DNA of 64,000 nt, taken from the NCBI GenBank assembly GCA_020809705.1, contig CP085830.1, forward strand, positions 1,674,001 to 1,738,000, given 5' to 3'. Origin of the DNA: Calonectria ilicicola (taxonomy: Eukaryota > Ascomycota > Sordariomycetes > Hypocreales > Nectriaceae). Below the pieces are notes generated by a model. The model did not search any database and was not told where the DNA came from. It saw only the letters and a list, made by a program, of their open reading frames with translations. A program made the position numbers and the translations under genes. The stretch's first letter is position 1; each line of letters starts with the position of its first letter. Positions 1 through 12,141 of the stretch are shown here, piece by piece.

Positions 1-924
1 GACCAGGCCTTGCACGTTCAGGTCCTCCTTTGTCAAGAAATCTCCTTCGACCTTGGCAAACGGCTTCCCATCAGCAACTTCAAGATAGTTATGCGAAGCA
101 TCCATGAGATCAGCCCAGACTGGCCACAATTTGACATAGTCTTCCCTTCGGACTTGGATGCAGCGCGCCTGTATACCTTGGGCTTTCGCAAAAGTTGATA
201 GCAGTTCACTGAATGTCATCTGCTCAGCCAAACCAGCGACAAATTTTCCAGGGAGTGTCTTGTGTGGCTGCTCCAAAATCGCCTTGACGAATAGTCCAAC
301 ATTCACTTTTTCATCTCCTAACAGCGGCACAACAGTCGAAGAGGGTACCCCGAGATATTGCACGTATGATTTGCTGCCGTCCATGGTGCGAAGGGGGGAT
401 GGAAGATACATGGGGTACTGCATGTTGCCAGCGTACCAACCCACCCAGAGGAATGTTGTTTTTCTCAGAAGATCCGGTACGGTTTTGATGTAATCATCAA
501 CACGGTTCTTGCTTTCGTAATAAGGGACCACCGCCTTTCCGCCAGTATTTTGTCGCGAATTGGGTAGTGTCGACCACACATAATGCTCCAAGGACTCGGT
601 TGCTGCAGCAGCTTGAGCAAGGTTAATACCAAGCCTAGTCTCTATATCCATTGACTCCTCGATGCTTTGTGTAGCCAGTGCAGCAAAGTAGTTGGTCACG
701 GCAAAGATAGCATGACTTCCTGTGAATGCGGATCGAAGAGAATCGACACTGTTAATGTCTGCTCCAACAATCTCAACACCTTTAGCTATCAAAGCCTTGG
801 CTGCATCACTCTCGGAACTGCGAGTAATCACTCTCAGAGAGTAGGCCGGATTGTCGAGGAGGGCTCTGACGACGGAGCCTCCCTGAATGCCCGTACCACC
901 AACAACCGTAATTTTCTTTGACAT
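1..924 (-). CDS. NmrA-like NAD(P)-binding protein (3' end outside window)
   Basis: The frame is open from an ATG at 924 to the window edge, giving 308 codons with no stop, so the C-terminus is missing. The N-terminus begins MSKKITVVGGTGIQGG and contains the GxxGxxG dinucleotide-binding turn of an atypical short-chain dehydrogenase. The later pattern, with a Tyr-Tyr-Glu-Ser-Lys stretch and hydrophobic beta strands, fits the NmrA/HSCARG family. Those proteins bind NAD(P) and either sense redox state to control transcription factors or act as reductases on phenolic compounds. Sequence alone does not tell which applies here. The gene is transcribed away from the MFS permease at 2302, and the two share a 1.4-kb AT-rich spacer. 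No intron is evident in the visible part. Confidence 0.85.
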   Translation of the reverse strand, partial: MSKKITVVGGTGIQGGSVVRALLDNPAYSLRVITRSSESDAAKALIAKGVEIVGADINSVDSLRSAFTGSHAIFAVTNYFAALATQSIEESMDIETRLGINLAQAAAATESLEHYVWSTLPNSRQNTGGKAVVPYYESKNRVDDYIKTVPDLLRKTTFLWVGWYAGNMQYPMYLPSPLRTMDGSKSYVQYLGVPSSTVVPLLGDEKVNVGLFVKAILEQPHKTLPGKFVAGLAEQMTFSELLSTFAKAQGIQARCIQVRREDYVKLWPVWADLMDASHNYLEVADGKPFAKVEGDFLTKEDLNVQGLV

Positions 925-2301
925 GGTTTCGAAAGAGGAGAAGCGGAGGTACTAGAGTTGATTCTAAGTATTGAAAGATGTCAAGTTCAGTTTTGGGGGG
1001 TTTCAAAGCCGAATGTATCTGAGAACGCGACTGTTTCGTGTGCTGGGGTAATCATCACACACGAGGCGCTCACGTTGGCTATATACCTTAGAGACGGAGA
1101 ACCATTTTGTTCTACCGAAGCGAGAAAATCTTGAAAAATAGATCCTGTTGGTTCAGAAATTGGTTGATTTCACATCAAGACCGCCGTTTTGTGGAGCTAC
1201 GGTCGGGATTGCGGCGGTCAAATGTGGATCCCCGCTTTTGGTTGCATTCGTCGCCATTTTGGGCTGATTAGTTGGGACGCTTAATGTTTGGCCCCCGGTC
1301 CAAGACTTTGTGTCATCTTCAGGATTTTAGTGCAGGAAAGGGTCCCGGTTTATTCGGCAGTGGATATAATTCTTCTTGGTTTCATGTTGCTAATATCGGT
1401 ACTTGTGCGTGAAAAATCAGCCAAGTAGTTGAGCAAATAACGTTAGTGATCAGGACTGTGCACCCAACCATCCTAAGCGACACCGAAAGCTAAGCGTACA
1501 TACAATAAACTACAATTGAATTTTAGTTGTGATGTTTGGAGGTTACTAGATGGCTTGAATAGAGCAAAATTAAATAGAAATCTCTGAAGTGATGTAGCCA
1601 TGCGTTGTGTGCAAGTCACAACACATTTACCAATAATGGGTCCATAAATCAATGTAAAAAAGATTTAATTTAAACAATCGCTTTGTAATTTAGTTAAATT
1701 AGACGACGGTATAGCTTTAGCATCAATTCACTTGCCCCTGTCTGTGGTCATCCATTTTTCTCGCTGCAACAAGTCAACTTGAATGGCGGCAAAATCACGC
1801 TTATCACGTGGATTACCTTTTATCACTACGGAACTAACAATTCCTCCAGCATTATCCCCGACCATTGTTGATGGTGACAGCTGATTCTGGCAATGTCCTT
1901 CCCCACACTCCGGAATTACCGTCCGACTCGGAACATATCTCTAATCACAACAAAGAACTAAACCACTCTGGATCGTCACATCACCGATAAGATAGTCTCT
2001 TTGGCGGTTATCACACTGAATTCCATTCCGATACCCGACTCTTCCCCATTTTGTATGTAAACCTCTCGGTCTATTGCCGATATTTGCCGCCAGCCGCTCA
2101 TTAATGCTCTCAATTATAATACATACCGCTTGCAAACGTGCCAAGCCTCTTATCTCTCCGGTTTGATTCCTTTCCGAAGGATCCTTACATGTGGTTATAA
2201 ATTCATGGAATCGGCTCGCATCTGTCATTATGGGGTCCGTTAGCTTTGTACCAAGCAAAGTTTAATTTCGCCACCAAATCAGCTTAAACCAACCAGAATT
2301 A
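925..2301. other. AT-rich divergent promoter spacer
   Basis: These 1.38 kb separate two divergently transcribed genes. The stretch 1400-1760 is notably AT-rich. Only short unsupported reading frames are present. It presumably carries both promoters; I see no tRNA, transposon or long repeat. Confidence 0.6.
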
Positions 2302-3903
2302 ATGGCCAACCAAAGCGACATCAAAATGAATATCGATGATATCAAGATTCCGCCTGCTCGCCAGCAGTCTGGAGAAGTGTAAGATTTTTCATTTTACTCT
2401 CAAACGCTATCTAAAGTATCCTAGCGAGTTGGGTTCCATATCTACATTTGACACACAGGCGGAACGGCGGCTTCGTAACAAGATTGACATGCGATTGATG
2501 CCAACCGTTGTGATAATTTACACGTTTTGCTTCATTGACCGTGCAAATATCGGTATTTCCACCCTTGGTCTGTCGTATTGATATTGCATCTGCTAATGGC
2601 CAAATAAGGCAATGCTCGAATCGCAGGGCTGGAAGACGATTTAGGAATGAAGGGCTATGACTACAACATTTTACTCTCCATATTCTACATTTCATACATC
2701 ATCTTCGAGATACCTTCAAACGTCGTCTGCAAACTAGTTGGTCCTGGTTGGTTCATCCCAGCATTAACTATACTATTCGGCGTGTGTTCGCTCGCCACCG
2801 CCTGGGTCAAAACATATCCTCAGCTGATAGGTGTCCGATTTCTACTTGGTGTCTTCGAGGCTGGAATGAATCCAGGGACGGCATATTACCTGTCTCGATG
2901 GTATCGCCGCTCCGAACTTACTTTCAGGCTCAGCCTTTATATCGTGTCAGCTCCACTCGCCGGCGCTTTTGGGGGGCTGCTCGCTTCTGGAATCTTGCGA
3001 CTTGATAGCTTCGGTTCTTTGAAGTCCTGGCGTATGATCTATGCTATCGAGGGAATCATTACAATCGTTCTTGGAGCTATCGGGCTCTATACACTGACAG
3101 ATCGGCCCGAAACAGCTAGTTGGCTTTCGCCTGAAGAGAGAGAGCTTGCTGAAGCCCGTATTCGCTCTGAACGAATGGGACAATCGCAGCTGTTAGACAA
3201 ACTGGATAAAAAGAAACTGATCTCTGGTATCGTTAACCCAGTCACGTTAAGCAACTCAGCTGTGTTCTTTTTGTGCAACATCACCGTCCAAGGACTCGCT
3301 GTCTTTTTGCCAACCATTGTCAAAACAATATATTCAGAAAAGTCGACTATTCAACAGCAACTTTATACCGTACCACCTTACGCAATGGGCTCAGTCCTAA
3401 CGCTGGCAATGTGCCTATGGAGCTGGAGGATAGACCGACGTCAGATTTTCAGCATCATGGCGACCCCTCTAGTCATCATTGGGTACATCATGTTCGTAGC
3501 CTCGAAAGACTCTACAGTTCGATACGCAGCAACCTTTCTTGTTGCCTCGTCTCTGTTCTCCCTAGGAGCCTTAACTGCCAGTCAGGTCTCAGCCAATACA
3601 GTATCAGACACAGCTCGATCCTCCGCTATTGGTGCCAATGCCATGTTTGGTAGCATGGGTGGGCTTGTTTCAACCTGGTCATTTTTGGCACGAGATGCCC
3701 CTCATTATCCTATTGGCAATGGTCTCAATTTGGCTACCACAGTTTTAATCTTCATCATCTCAACTATCACGCTATTCTGGATGAAGAGAGATAATAGAGT
3801 CAGAGATAAAAAGGAAGCAATGTCTGGGGCAGAGATTGATGATACCCCCGAACAAAAGGAAGCACTGGATTGGAAACACCCCTCATTTCGGTGGAAATTA
3901 TAG
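2302..3903 (+). CDS. MFS permease, Dal5/allantoate (ACS) family
   Basis: Three exons, 2302-2376, 2459-2552 and 2609-3903, join in frame to 487 residues. The signature DRANIGNARIAG arises across the second intron and marks TM1 of the anion:cation symporter family (Dal5, Tna1 and relatives), which import allantoate, nicotinate, dipeptides or other small organic anions. The following GYDYN, RFLLGVFEAGMNPG and W-Y-R-R-S-E elements fit the same family. About 12 membrane segments are seen, and the length is normal. The hydrophilic N-terminus is encoded largely by the tiny first exon. It stands divergent from the NmrA-like gene and upstream of an MDR reductase, so it may supply the substrate of these redox enzymes, which is inference. 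Substrate specificity is not readable. Confidence 0.9.
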
Positions 3904-4399
3904 AAAATCAAAGGTTCCCACACTAGAACATTGGTTCTTTGGGATCATGGCGATGCTACGATTCCATCATATCTAAGGTAGTAAATCAAGATGATGAAAT
4001 TGGAAATTTGGGCCACGTCCATAACCAGCAGACTTATGACGCCTAAGCAGCACCAAAAATTAAACTCACGTGACATAAATCCATAAACACGCCATTTTCT
4101 GACACGACACAATGGTGAATTAATTTTTTTAGGAGGGCATGTTATGCGGATCTTGTATAAATCTCCGGCCCATCGGACCGGGTATCTTTTTAGCAACCGG
4201 TACCTCCGGCGTCGTCAGCTCACTGACTTCTGATTGGCCAATGATCCAACCGAGATCACCATATGGTGCCACAACAATCCTGAATGATAGACGTGTTGTA
4301 TAAATGAAGGCCCATTCCGTTTATTGTAAGATGAAGAATCAAACAAAAAGTGTTAATCCCAATAACCACCTTCACAACTATCTCATCAATCGTTGAGAA
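3904..4399. other. intergenic spacer, promoter of the MDR reductase
   Basis: About 500 bp between the permease stop and the reductase start. It contains two TATAAAT-like stretches, the nearer at 4299. No coding region is recognised. Confidence 0.5.
4299..4305 (+). promoter_or_regulatory. TATA-box candidate for MDR reductase
   Basis: TATAAAT lies 95 bp before the ATG at 4400. This spacing implies a transcript that includes the upstream ATG and so favours the version of the protein with the N-terminal extension. Confidence 0.45.
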
Positions 4400-5476
4400 A
4401 TGCAGTCCAGGCTCCTCCAAACAATTGTCGCCAGACCCACTTCTCAACTTGGACTGCTTCACAAGTCAACTTCTTTTTCATCGACTTCTATCTTGGCTAC
4501 CCAGAAAATTGCCTTGTTCCACCAATCAGCTCATATCAAGATGAAGGCTGCTCGTGTCAAAACCTGGGGTTCGGTGCCAGAGTACATGGATGTACCAGAC
4601 CTCCCAGCCCCATCTGCCGGCGAACTACAACTTAAAGTCCTCGCAGTTGGTGTCCCCAGAGTTGTCAAGGCAAGGGCTATGGGAAAACATCATAGTGCTT
4701 TCAATCAGCCTCTTCCATATGATCCTAGCATTGATGGAGTCGGTCTTGATGAATTGACTGGAGACAAATATGTCATGACCAGTTTTTCGACGCCGCTTTT
4801 TTCAGAGCGTGTCAACATCCAGCGGAGCCAGCTAATCAAACTTGATCCTGACAGCGATCCGATCAGTATCGCCGCCATGACTAATCCTGCTATAAGTAGC
4901 TGGATGGCGCTGCAATGTCGCGCAATTGGTGGATGCAAGGGCCGCACCGTCGTCATTCTCGGGGCCACAAGTGCGAGTGGCCGAGCTGCTGCCTTTGTAG
5001 CCCGAGAATTAGGTGCTGAACGAGTCATTGGCATATCTCGCAACGAGGAATCGTTGGCAAATGTCCAGGGCCTTGATGAGCGCGTGATTTTAAGTAAGCC
5101 TCTGACTTTGCCTCCCAGCGTTGGTCCCGTGGACATTATCCTCGACTACGTTGGAGGCACTACCGCGGTTGAGCTGATGCAATCAGCTGAAATTAAAAAA
5201 GGAAAAAATCTCCAATATGTCATGATTGGTGGTCTTTCTGGAGAAGAAAACCTCGTCTTGCCTGGTCGTTTAATCAACATGAAGCCAATTCGCATCATGG
5301 CTTCCGGTATTGGGAGCTTTAGCAAAGCCGAAGTGGAGCAGCAGGCTCCAGGGTTTATAAATGCCATTTCGCACATGAAACGGCCCTTTGAGGTGTTTGC
5401 GGCTCCAATGGCTGATGTCCAAACCGTTTGGGAATCTGAAGAGGCCGAAACGAAACGACTTGTTTTGGTCCCATAA
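4400..5476 (+). CDS. MDR-family quinone oxidoreductase-like protein, probably mitochondrial
   Basis: A single exon of 358 codons. From Met48 (ATG at 4541) it is a medium-chain dehydrogenase/reductase: a GroES-like N-terminal half, then the Rossmann segment VVILGATSASGRAA with its glycine-rich NADPH turn at about residues 185-200. The Cys and His zinc ligands of alcohol dehydrogenases are absent, which places it in the zinc-less quinone reductase / enoyl reductase branch. The first 47 residues are rich in Arg, Ser, Thr and Gln and lack acidic residues, as expected of a mitochondrial presequence. The TATA position supports the upstream start. Alternative use of the two ATGs could give mitochondrial and cytosolic forms, but this is inference. 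Confidence 0.85.
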   Translation: MQSRLLQTIVARPTSQLGLLHKSTSFSSTSILATQKIALFHQSAHIKMKAARVKTWGSVPEYMDVPDLPAPSAGELQLKVLAVGVPRVVKARAMGKHHSAFNQPLPYDPSIDGVGLDELTGDKYVMTSFSTPLFSERVNIQRSQLIKLDPDSDPISIAAMTNPAISSWMALQCRAIGGCKGRTVVILGATSASGRAAAFVARELGAERVIGISRNEESLANVQGLDERVILSKPLTLPPSVGPVDIILDYVGGTTAVELMQSAEIKKGKNLQYVMIGGLSGEENLVLPGRLINMKPIRIMASGIGSFSKAEVEQQAPGFINAISHMKRPFEVFAAPMADVQTVWESEEAETKRLVLVP

Positions 5477-6004
5477 AAATGTCTGAGAATTTGCGCGGTT
5501 TGGCATGTTGGAGGATTCAACGAGTAAGAAACATGTAGAAATAAATGAATAAATACATCAATTTCCTATTTAAAGCAAGCCTGTTGGTTTTATTAATGAA
5601 GCATGTCTAATGACTGATACTACAATGTGATCGATCTACTCGCTATCGCAATTCTGTAGTTGTGCTAGATGATTGGCTACAAACTTAATTTCCCTTCCCT
5701 TTACAGGGTATCTCAAATTTAATGTACTATAGGTCTCCCTTACTTAATTCTATGTCTGTATTTCGTCCCTATGTCCCGGAGATCTTCGCGTGTTCTCAGG
5801 TTGCAAAATGTACTGCGTGTGTGAAGGGTTAGGGTTAGGGTCATGATATGGTTAGTCAACCCTGAGATTCAACCATACACCATCCTTCAATAGTGAACCT
5901 TGAAATCAATATGTCACAATAAAACGTAAAAATACTTCATTTCAATCATAACTAACTGTTAATCATAAGTACATATAAAAAGGCAAGGTGATGTCCGTTG
6001 GAGA
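5477..6004. other. convergent intergenic spacer with telomere-like repeat
   Basis: About 530 bp between the 3' ends of two convergent genes. It holds a short TTAGGG repeat (listed separately) and no coding region that I can support. Confidence 0.5.
5826..5841 (+). repeat. interstitial telomere-like repeat
   Basis: GGGTTAGGGTTAGGGT gives 2.7 units of the TTAGGG repeat used at telomeres by most filamentous ascomycetes. It lies between two convergent genes, far from any sequence end visible here. Confidence 0.7.
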
Positions 6005-7098
6005 TTACTGGAGAGGATTGACAAGCACTTGAAACCCGGCTGGAACAACAAGAGGTCCCTGCCCATCATACACAATCCGTCTCCTGCTATCAGCATACCC
6101 AAATGCATATTTTCCCACGTACGGTGCGGTAGTCTTGTGGAATGCACCTCGAAGCTCTCCCCCCTCATCTTGATTCCAGTACAACCGAAGGAACCAGTTA
6201 TGAATGTGTGGGTAGTCATGCCGGATTGACTTCTTGTTGCATTGGAAGACTGAGAAGTAGGCGACATCAAATCGCGCGATGGTCGTATAAAGACGGACAT
6301 CGGCCTCAGTCAGATTGTCCCCAAAGAGATAGGGCTTTCCATGGCCAAGGATATTCTCAATCCTGTCTAGCGATTCGAAAAGCGGCTTGATATTGTCGTC
6401 ATAGGCCTCTTGGGTCTTGGCGAAGCCGACCTTGTATACACCATTGTTTATCGTATTGTAAACCCACGAATTGAGCTCATCAATTTCGTCCCTCAGGTTC
6501 TCGGGGTACAAACCACCGCCAGACCGGTTAGCTTCCCTTAGATTCTCAGGAAGAAGCTCGTCAAATTCGGTGGCTAGCATCCGAATAATTTCGGATGACT
6601 CGTTGTTGACGATGGTATCAGACTTCTTATCCCAAAGCACTGGAACAGTATATCTTCCAACAAAATCTGGGTTAGCATGGAAGTATAGTTCCTTGAGCTT
6701 TTTAAAGCCATGCAAAGGATCTTCTGGGAGAGAACCTCCCTCCCCACTAAAATACCATCCGTCTGGGCCCATTTCGAAGTTAACTTGGTAGACATCGATC
6801 AGATCTTCCAGACCTTTGAGGAGACGGACAATCAAGGTTCGATGGGCCTTCTCTGGTCAGCGGGCGCCGGTTTACGAAATAACAATAATAACTTACCCAG
6901 GGACAGCCTGGTGAGAGATAGAGCGCATAGCGTCCTTTCTCTGCAGGAAACTTCGCATTAGGGTCTCGAGAAATAAAATCTCGGAAGGTACTATCAGGGC
7001 GTGCAAAGGTGCCGTTCTTGTGAACAGACTAGCCAAGGTGAGCTTGTAAACTGCAGAAAGTGAGAGACAAAACGCACTGGGCCTAAACCTTGCGACAT
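6005..7098 (-). CDS. glutathionyl-hydroquinone reductase (GST xi class, ECM4/YqjG-like)
   Basis: Three exons read leftward, 7098-7078, 7028-6897 and 6847-6005, encode 331 residues. The catalytic motif LSPGCPWAHR spans the second intron and contains the nucleophilic Cys-Pro-Trp of xi-class glutathione transferases, which use glutathione to reduce glutathionyl-hydroquinones. An [18 protein letters not shown] N-terminal segment and a C-terminal helical GST domain with [16 protein letters not shown] agree with the family. Length is normal. The first exon codes for only seven residues. The gene converges with the quinone reductase-like gene at 4400-5476, so two quinone-handling enzymes are neighbours; a shared detoxification role is plausible but inferred. 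Expected location is cytosol or mitochondria. Confidence 0.92.
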
Positions 7099-8570
7099 AT
7101 TGTTTGCGATTTGTACTGGGACAAGATGATGATGCGTATCGGTGTGATGAAATGAAATATGAGTATGAAAAATGCAGGTCTTTTGTAGCAAAGAGGGGTA
7201 CAGACTGTGAAAGAATTTAGGCAATCCAGCTGAAGTGCCTGGCTCTGTATTTATCACATGTGCCAATGCTACCTGCAGCGCCAGTGAACACGATGCTAAA
7301 GTGGGGTTGGTGGTTGGACCGATTAGTCTTAACGCGCCGCGCGGGATCACGCCATTGGGGCTGACAAATTGTTCGAATTGAAATCCATGCGCGCGCTTGA
7401 TGAACGATGGTGGCCAAAAATTGAGGCAGCAGATTTACAAGTCCGAATGTGAGTGCAAATGGATTTCAGGTATATCTAAGCGTAGATTTCTGGGTTGCCT
7501 TTGCACTAGCAATCTATACAACGTTTTCATGCCCCAACATTTCAAAATTCTTTTCGCCTTAACCCCACTGATTTCGTCCCCACCTTACCAAAGCCAGTTT
7601 CGGATAACGGGATGACGAGGAATTGAAGTACGCGGAATTTAGTCATATTTTGAATTATAAATGTCCCATTCAACGTTCATATCGAAAAGAGGCGTCTCGG
7701 GGTTTTTGGGGTCTAAGTCTCTTGTCCGACACCAGCCCCTCCTACAATGACCCTACTTCTCTATCTCCCCCTTCAAGTCTATTTCTCGTCCACTCTTAAC
7801 TGCAACAACTACGGCAGGACGCTTTGAGGAGGGCATAAATATAAGCCGGCCACGATAGATCCTTTGGAAGAAAGATGGACCATTCTTCTTTGCCATCGTT
7901 ATTTATATATTTGAAATCTATTGTGCGCAAGCCAGAGCAGGTCAAGTTGATCAGGCTGTCACCGCGTTGGTTCGGTTCTTAAGACAATCTACAGGGCGTG
8001 ACAATTTCAGCTGGAACTTTTGTCGACCAATTATAAAGTAAGTAATATACAAAAAATAAGGAGCTATCTTATTCGCCAAAGAAGAAACAAGACATCATGA
8101 TGTAGAGTAAGGGCTTCCATGCATTGGCAGATATTGTGGGTCAGGCGCCAGAAGTAGATCGCCAAAAGTAATTGGGCAAGGCTGATTGTGATGATTGCAT
8201 ATGCCAATTAAATGAGCCTACATCATGTGACTCTATCTCCAATAATCAGATCAGCTGACCCCATCATAGTATATTTTTGTCTAGAGCTAATTGCTTATAT
8301 AATATCTACAGTAGGTGACGTGACATGAATGCGCCACGCGATAGCAAAATTTGCAGCTTGAACAGCCTAATTGAAACGCGGCAGAGTTGCAAAATACAGC
8401 ACCCATTCTTTCGGATCTCCACCCAAAGGTGAACCAGAACTCATAGACGTGCTGCTGGCTTCGGGACCTACTGGAAGTGCATCCGTTTGCCAGTAACTTT
8501 CTGATTGCTTCAACCTTGCGGATTCCGACCTGAACAGCCATCGCGCTTGAACGTTGGTCTCGGTCGGAGA
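7099..8570. other. divergent spacer between GST and NLR genes
   Basis: About 1.47 kb of AT-leaning sequence that must hold both promoters. Only short unsupported frames were found. If the NLR starts at an upstream in-frame codon, the last 66 bp would be coding. Confidence 0.5.
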
Positions 8571-9397
8571 ATGAATATTACAACGCTTCTCAACCCAGAT
8601 CGAAGGGAACCAGAACAATCCATGACTGGGTTTCCCAACGCAGGAAGTGTGGAGCAGCTTGGAGGTGCAGATAATGACAAGACCAATGGCACACCTCTCC
8701 GCCACCCACAAAACGGCATCAGGCTCACATATGAGGATTACACTGTTGCTTGGATTTGCCCTCTGCATATAGAGCTTGCTGCGGCACGGGCGATGCTGGA
8801 CAATCAGCACGAAAATCTGCCCAACAAAATATTCGACAGCAATACGTATACTCTAGGAAGCATTGGGCGTCACAACGTGGTAATTGCCTGTTTACCGGCG
8901 GGGCATTATGGAAACACTAACGCGGCAGTTGTGGCTCGTAATGTGATGTTTAGTTTCCCTCACATCAAAACTAAACTTGTGGTTGGGATTGGTGGCGGAG
9001 TACCTGTCCCTGGGAAGACAGATATCCGTCTTGGCGATATTGTGGTCGGAAACCGAGTGATACAATTCGACTTCGGCAAGGCAACCGAGCAAGGATTCGA
9101 CAGAACAAGTGATCCCGTCCGACCCCCACAAGACATTCTTACAGCGGTTACTACGTTGAGGGCTCAACACGAAAATGACGGCAGCAAGATACCAGACATC
9201 CTCTTGGAAATGATCAAGAGATATCCAAGCATGCACGAGTATATGTATCCTGCCTTTTGTCATGATCAATTATTCAAAAGCGAATATCCTCACGATCCAT
9301 CAGCTGATTCGTGTGGATCTTGTGATAAATCAAAACTTGTTCCGCGTCACAGTCGAACGAGTCACCACCCTCTAGTTCATCATGGCACGATTGCTTC

Positions 9398-9401
9398 GGG
9401 G
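9398..9401 (+). other. frameshift site in NLR (G run)
   Basis: Upstream codons read TCG GGG AAA, while the conserved downstream frame reads GGA AAC CAA GTG. One G too many explains the shift. The two frames overlap here by 44 bp, which leaves no room for an intron. Confidence 0.75.
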
Positions 9402-12141
9402 AAACCAAGTGATAAAGAATGCTAAAACGAGAGATATATGGGCGAAAGAAGGAAATGTGATATGTTTTGAGATGGAAGCCGCAGGGTTAATAGAGCACTT
9501 CCCGTGCATTGTGATTCGGGGCATTTGCGATTATGCAGATTCTCATAAGAACAAAGAATGGCAAAAGTACGCTGCTGCAACAGCGGCTGCATACGCCAAA
9601 GAGCTTCTCTGCGTTATTTCTCCAAGAAATGTCGATAAGACTCAGGATACAGGTAAAGGCTTTTCTGGTGTTTTCTATATCTTTGAGTTCGAGTATCTGG
9701 TTGACAGTCTCATAGCATCACCACGATCCCAGTATCAAAATCAACAACTTCCATCAACAGTTACGCAACAAAGACAAATTATCCTTGATTCTCTAAGATT
9801 TGATCAAATAGACTCTCGATATAGGACAATTAAAGGAGCCCATACACACACATGTGAATGGTTACTTAGGTCCGAGCAGTACCATGATTGGATTGATAAT
9901 GGCAAGTTGCATGACCATTATGGCCTTCTGTGGATTAAAGGCAAGCCGGGCACAGGTAAATCCACTCTGATGAAATTTATACTACATCGTATGCAGGAGT
10001 TTACTGCAAACTATACTTTGCTTTACTTTTTCTTCAACGCAAGAGGGAGTGATCTAGAGAAGTCAACTATCGGAATGTATCGGTCATTACTAGTGCACAT
10101 CTTTGATCGATTTCCAACGCTACAGGGTGCTCTTGACTCGTCTCATTTCACTTCCTTAAGTAAACGCAAGAAACATGATTGGGGGATCCAAGAATTAAAA
10201 GATCTGTTTCAACAAGTCATCCTAGATCTTAATGATTCACCGATAGTATGCCTCATTGATGCTTTGGATGAATGCGATGAGCAACAGATTCGAGATATGG
10301 TGTCCTTCTTTTCTATGTTGGGGGACCCAACTAGATCGAACAATCATAGCTTCCGTGTCTGTCTTTCAAGTCGACATTATCCGCACATCACGATTAAAAA
10401 AGGGCTCAACCTCGTTCTAGAAAACCATCATGGTCATGAGCAGGATATTATTGCCTATATCCAGAGTGAACTCACAATTGGACACGGCCAACTTGCTGAA
10501 AAGGTCAAATACCACCTTTTTCAAAAGGCTTCTGGGGTTTTTATGTGGGTTGTCCTTGTTGTTGGTATTCTCAACAAGGAACACGATGAAGGCCAGGTGC
10601 ATAATATTGAACAACGACTTATTGATATTCCTGGTGATCTTCATGAACTGTTCCGAAACATTCTGTGCCGAGATCACACACGCAGGAGTGAACTCGTTTT
10701 GTGTATCCAATGGATTCTTTTCGCCAGACACCCTCTGAAACCAGAAGAGCTGTATTTTGCGATTCGTTCGGGCACTCAAAAAGAAATGTTGCCAAAATGG
10801 GACCCAGTTGAAATTACGATCGATGATATTCTTAAATTCATTCTCAACGTTTCGAAAGGTTTGGCCGAGGCCACAACGTCGGAATTTCGCACTATACAAT
10901 TTATCCACGAGTCAGTCCGTGATTTTCTTTTGAAGGATGGGCTGGAAATTATAGGCCTAGAAAATGATTCCGAAGGTCAAAGTCACGAGCATTTGAAACG
11001 ATGCTGCCTTGATTATTGTGGCATCGATACCTCTAAATGTTATCACTCAGAAACGCCACTTTTCACGGCCTCGTTTGCAGCCTACCTCCTCAGTATTGAT
11101 GCATTCCCCTTTTTCAAATACGCTGTCTCAAATGTGTTATATCATGCAGACAAAGCAGCGAGCTATGGAATAGGCCAAGTTAATTTTCTCACTAATCTAA
11201 ATGTCTCCAGGTGGATTCAATTCAATAATATACCCCATTTCAAAACATCAAAATACTCTCCCAGTACCAGACTTTTATACATTCTTGCTGAAGCAGATGC
11301 AGGAAATCTTATCAAAATATACCCCTGCGATCTTTCCAGCCTTGAAGAGAAGGATGAACAATATGGTTGTCCAATGTCCGCTGCAATGATTGGAAGGTGC
11401 CATGAGGCTGTTGAAGCACTCAAGACGAATATATTCCGCTATTCTCAGCAACTTGGCCTTGTTGCGAGCCAAAATAGCCAAATTCCAAGAAGATTACACG
11501 ATCCGGTCTTTGTGCCACAACCAATGAAAAGAAGAACAATTCTATCCTATGCCGCTGAATATGGTGATCGGGCACTCTTTTCCTACTTGATGGAAAAAGA
11601 AAATACCAAACTTGACTGGGTAGATGAACAAGGACGAAGTCTATTATCATATGCAGCTGAAAGCGGAAATGTAGCAATTGTAAAATTACTAATTGATACC
11701 AATTCCATTTCTTTAAATTCAGAAGATTGGACCGGCACAAGTCCCTTATTATATGCTCTGCGCCATAATAATATGGCAGTGATAGAGCTTCTTGTTCAAA
11801 CTGGGCGTATTAATCTCAACGCCAGAGACAAGTTTGGCGGAACCCCTCTATCTTACGCCGCTAAAGTAGGTATGGAGAGTGCTGTCGAGCTACTCCTTCG
11901 ATCTGGACAAGTGAACCCTGATTCACGGGATATAACTGGTCAAACACCGCTTCTACATGCTGCTTACAATGGCTACGAAGGTGTCGTCAAAAGGCTATTG
12001 CGGACCGGCCAAGTTGATCCTGATTCAATTGATGATATAGGTCGAACACCTTTATCATGGGCCGCTGGTGCTGGTCACAATAATATTATTCGAATCCTCC
12101 TCCAGAACCCTCAGGTTAATCCCAATTCTATGGATAATACA

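Noticed and set aside
9399..9405. GGGAAAC, a classic -1 ribosomal slippery heptamer, at the NLR frame junction
   Set aside because: Its register is that of the downstream frame, and joining the upstream to the downstream frame needs +1, not -1. A one-base insertion is simpler.
10417..10908. 163-codon frame antisense to the NLR NACHT region
   Set aside because: Shadow of the real gene in another frame, with no protein-like motif.
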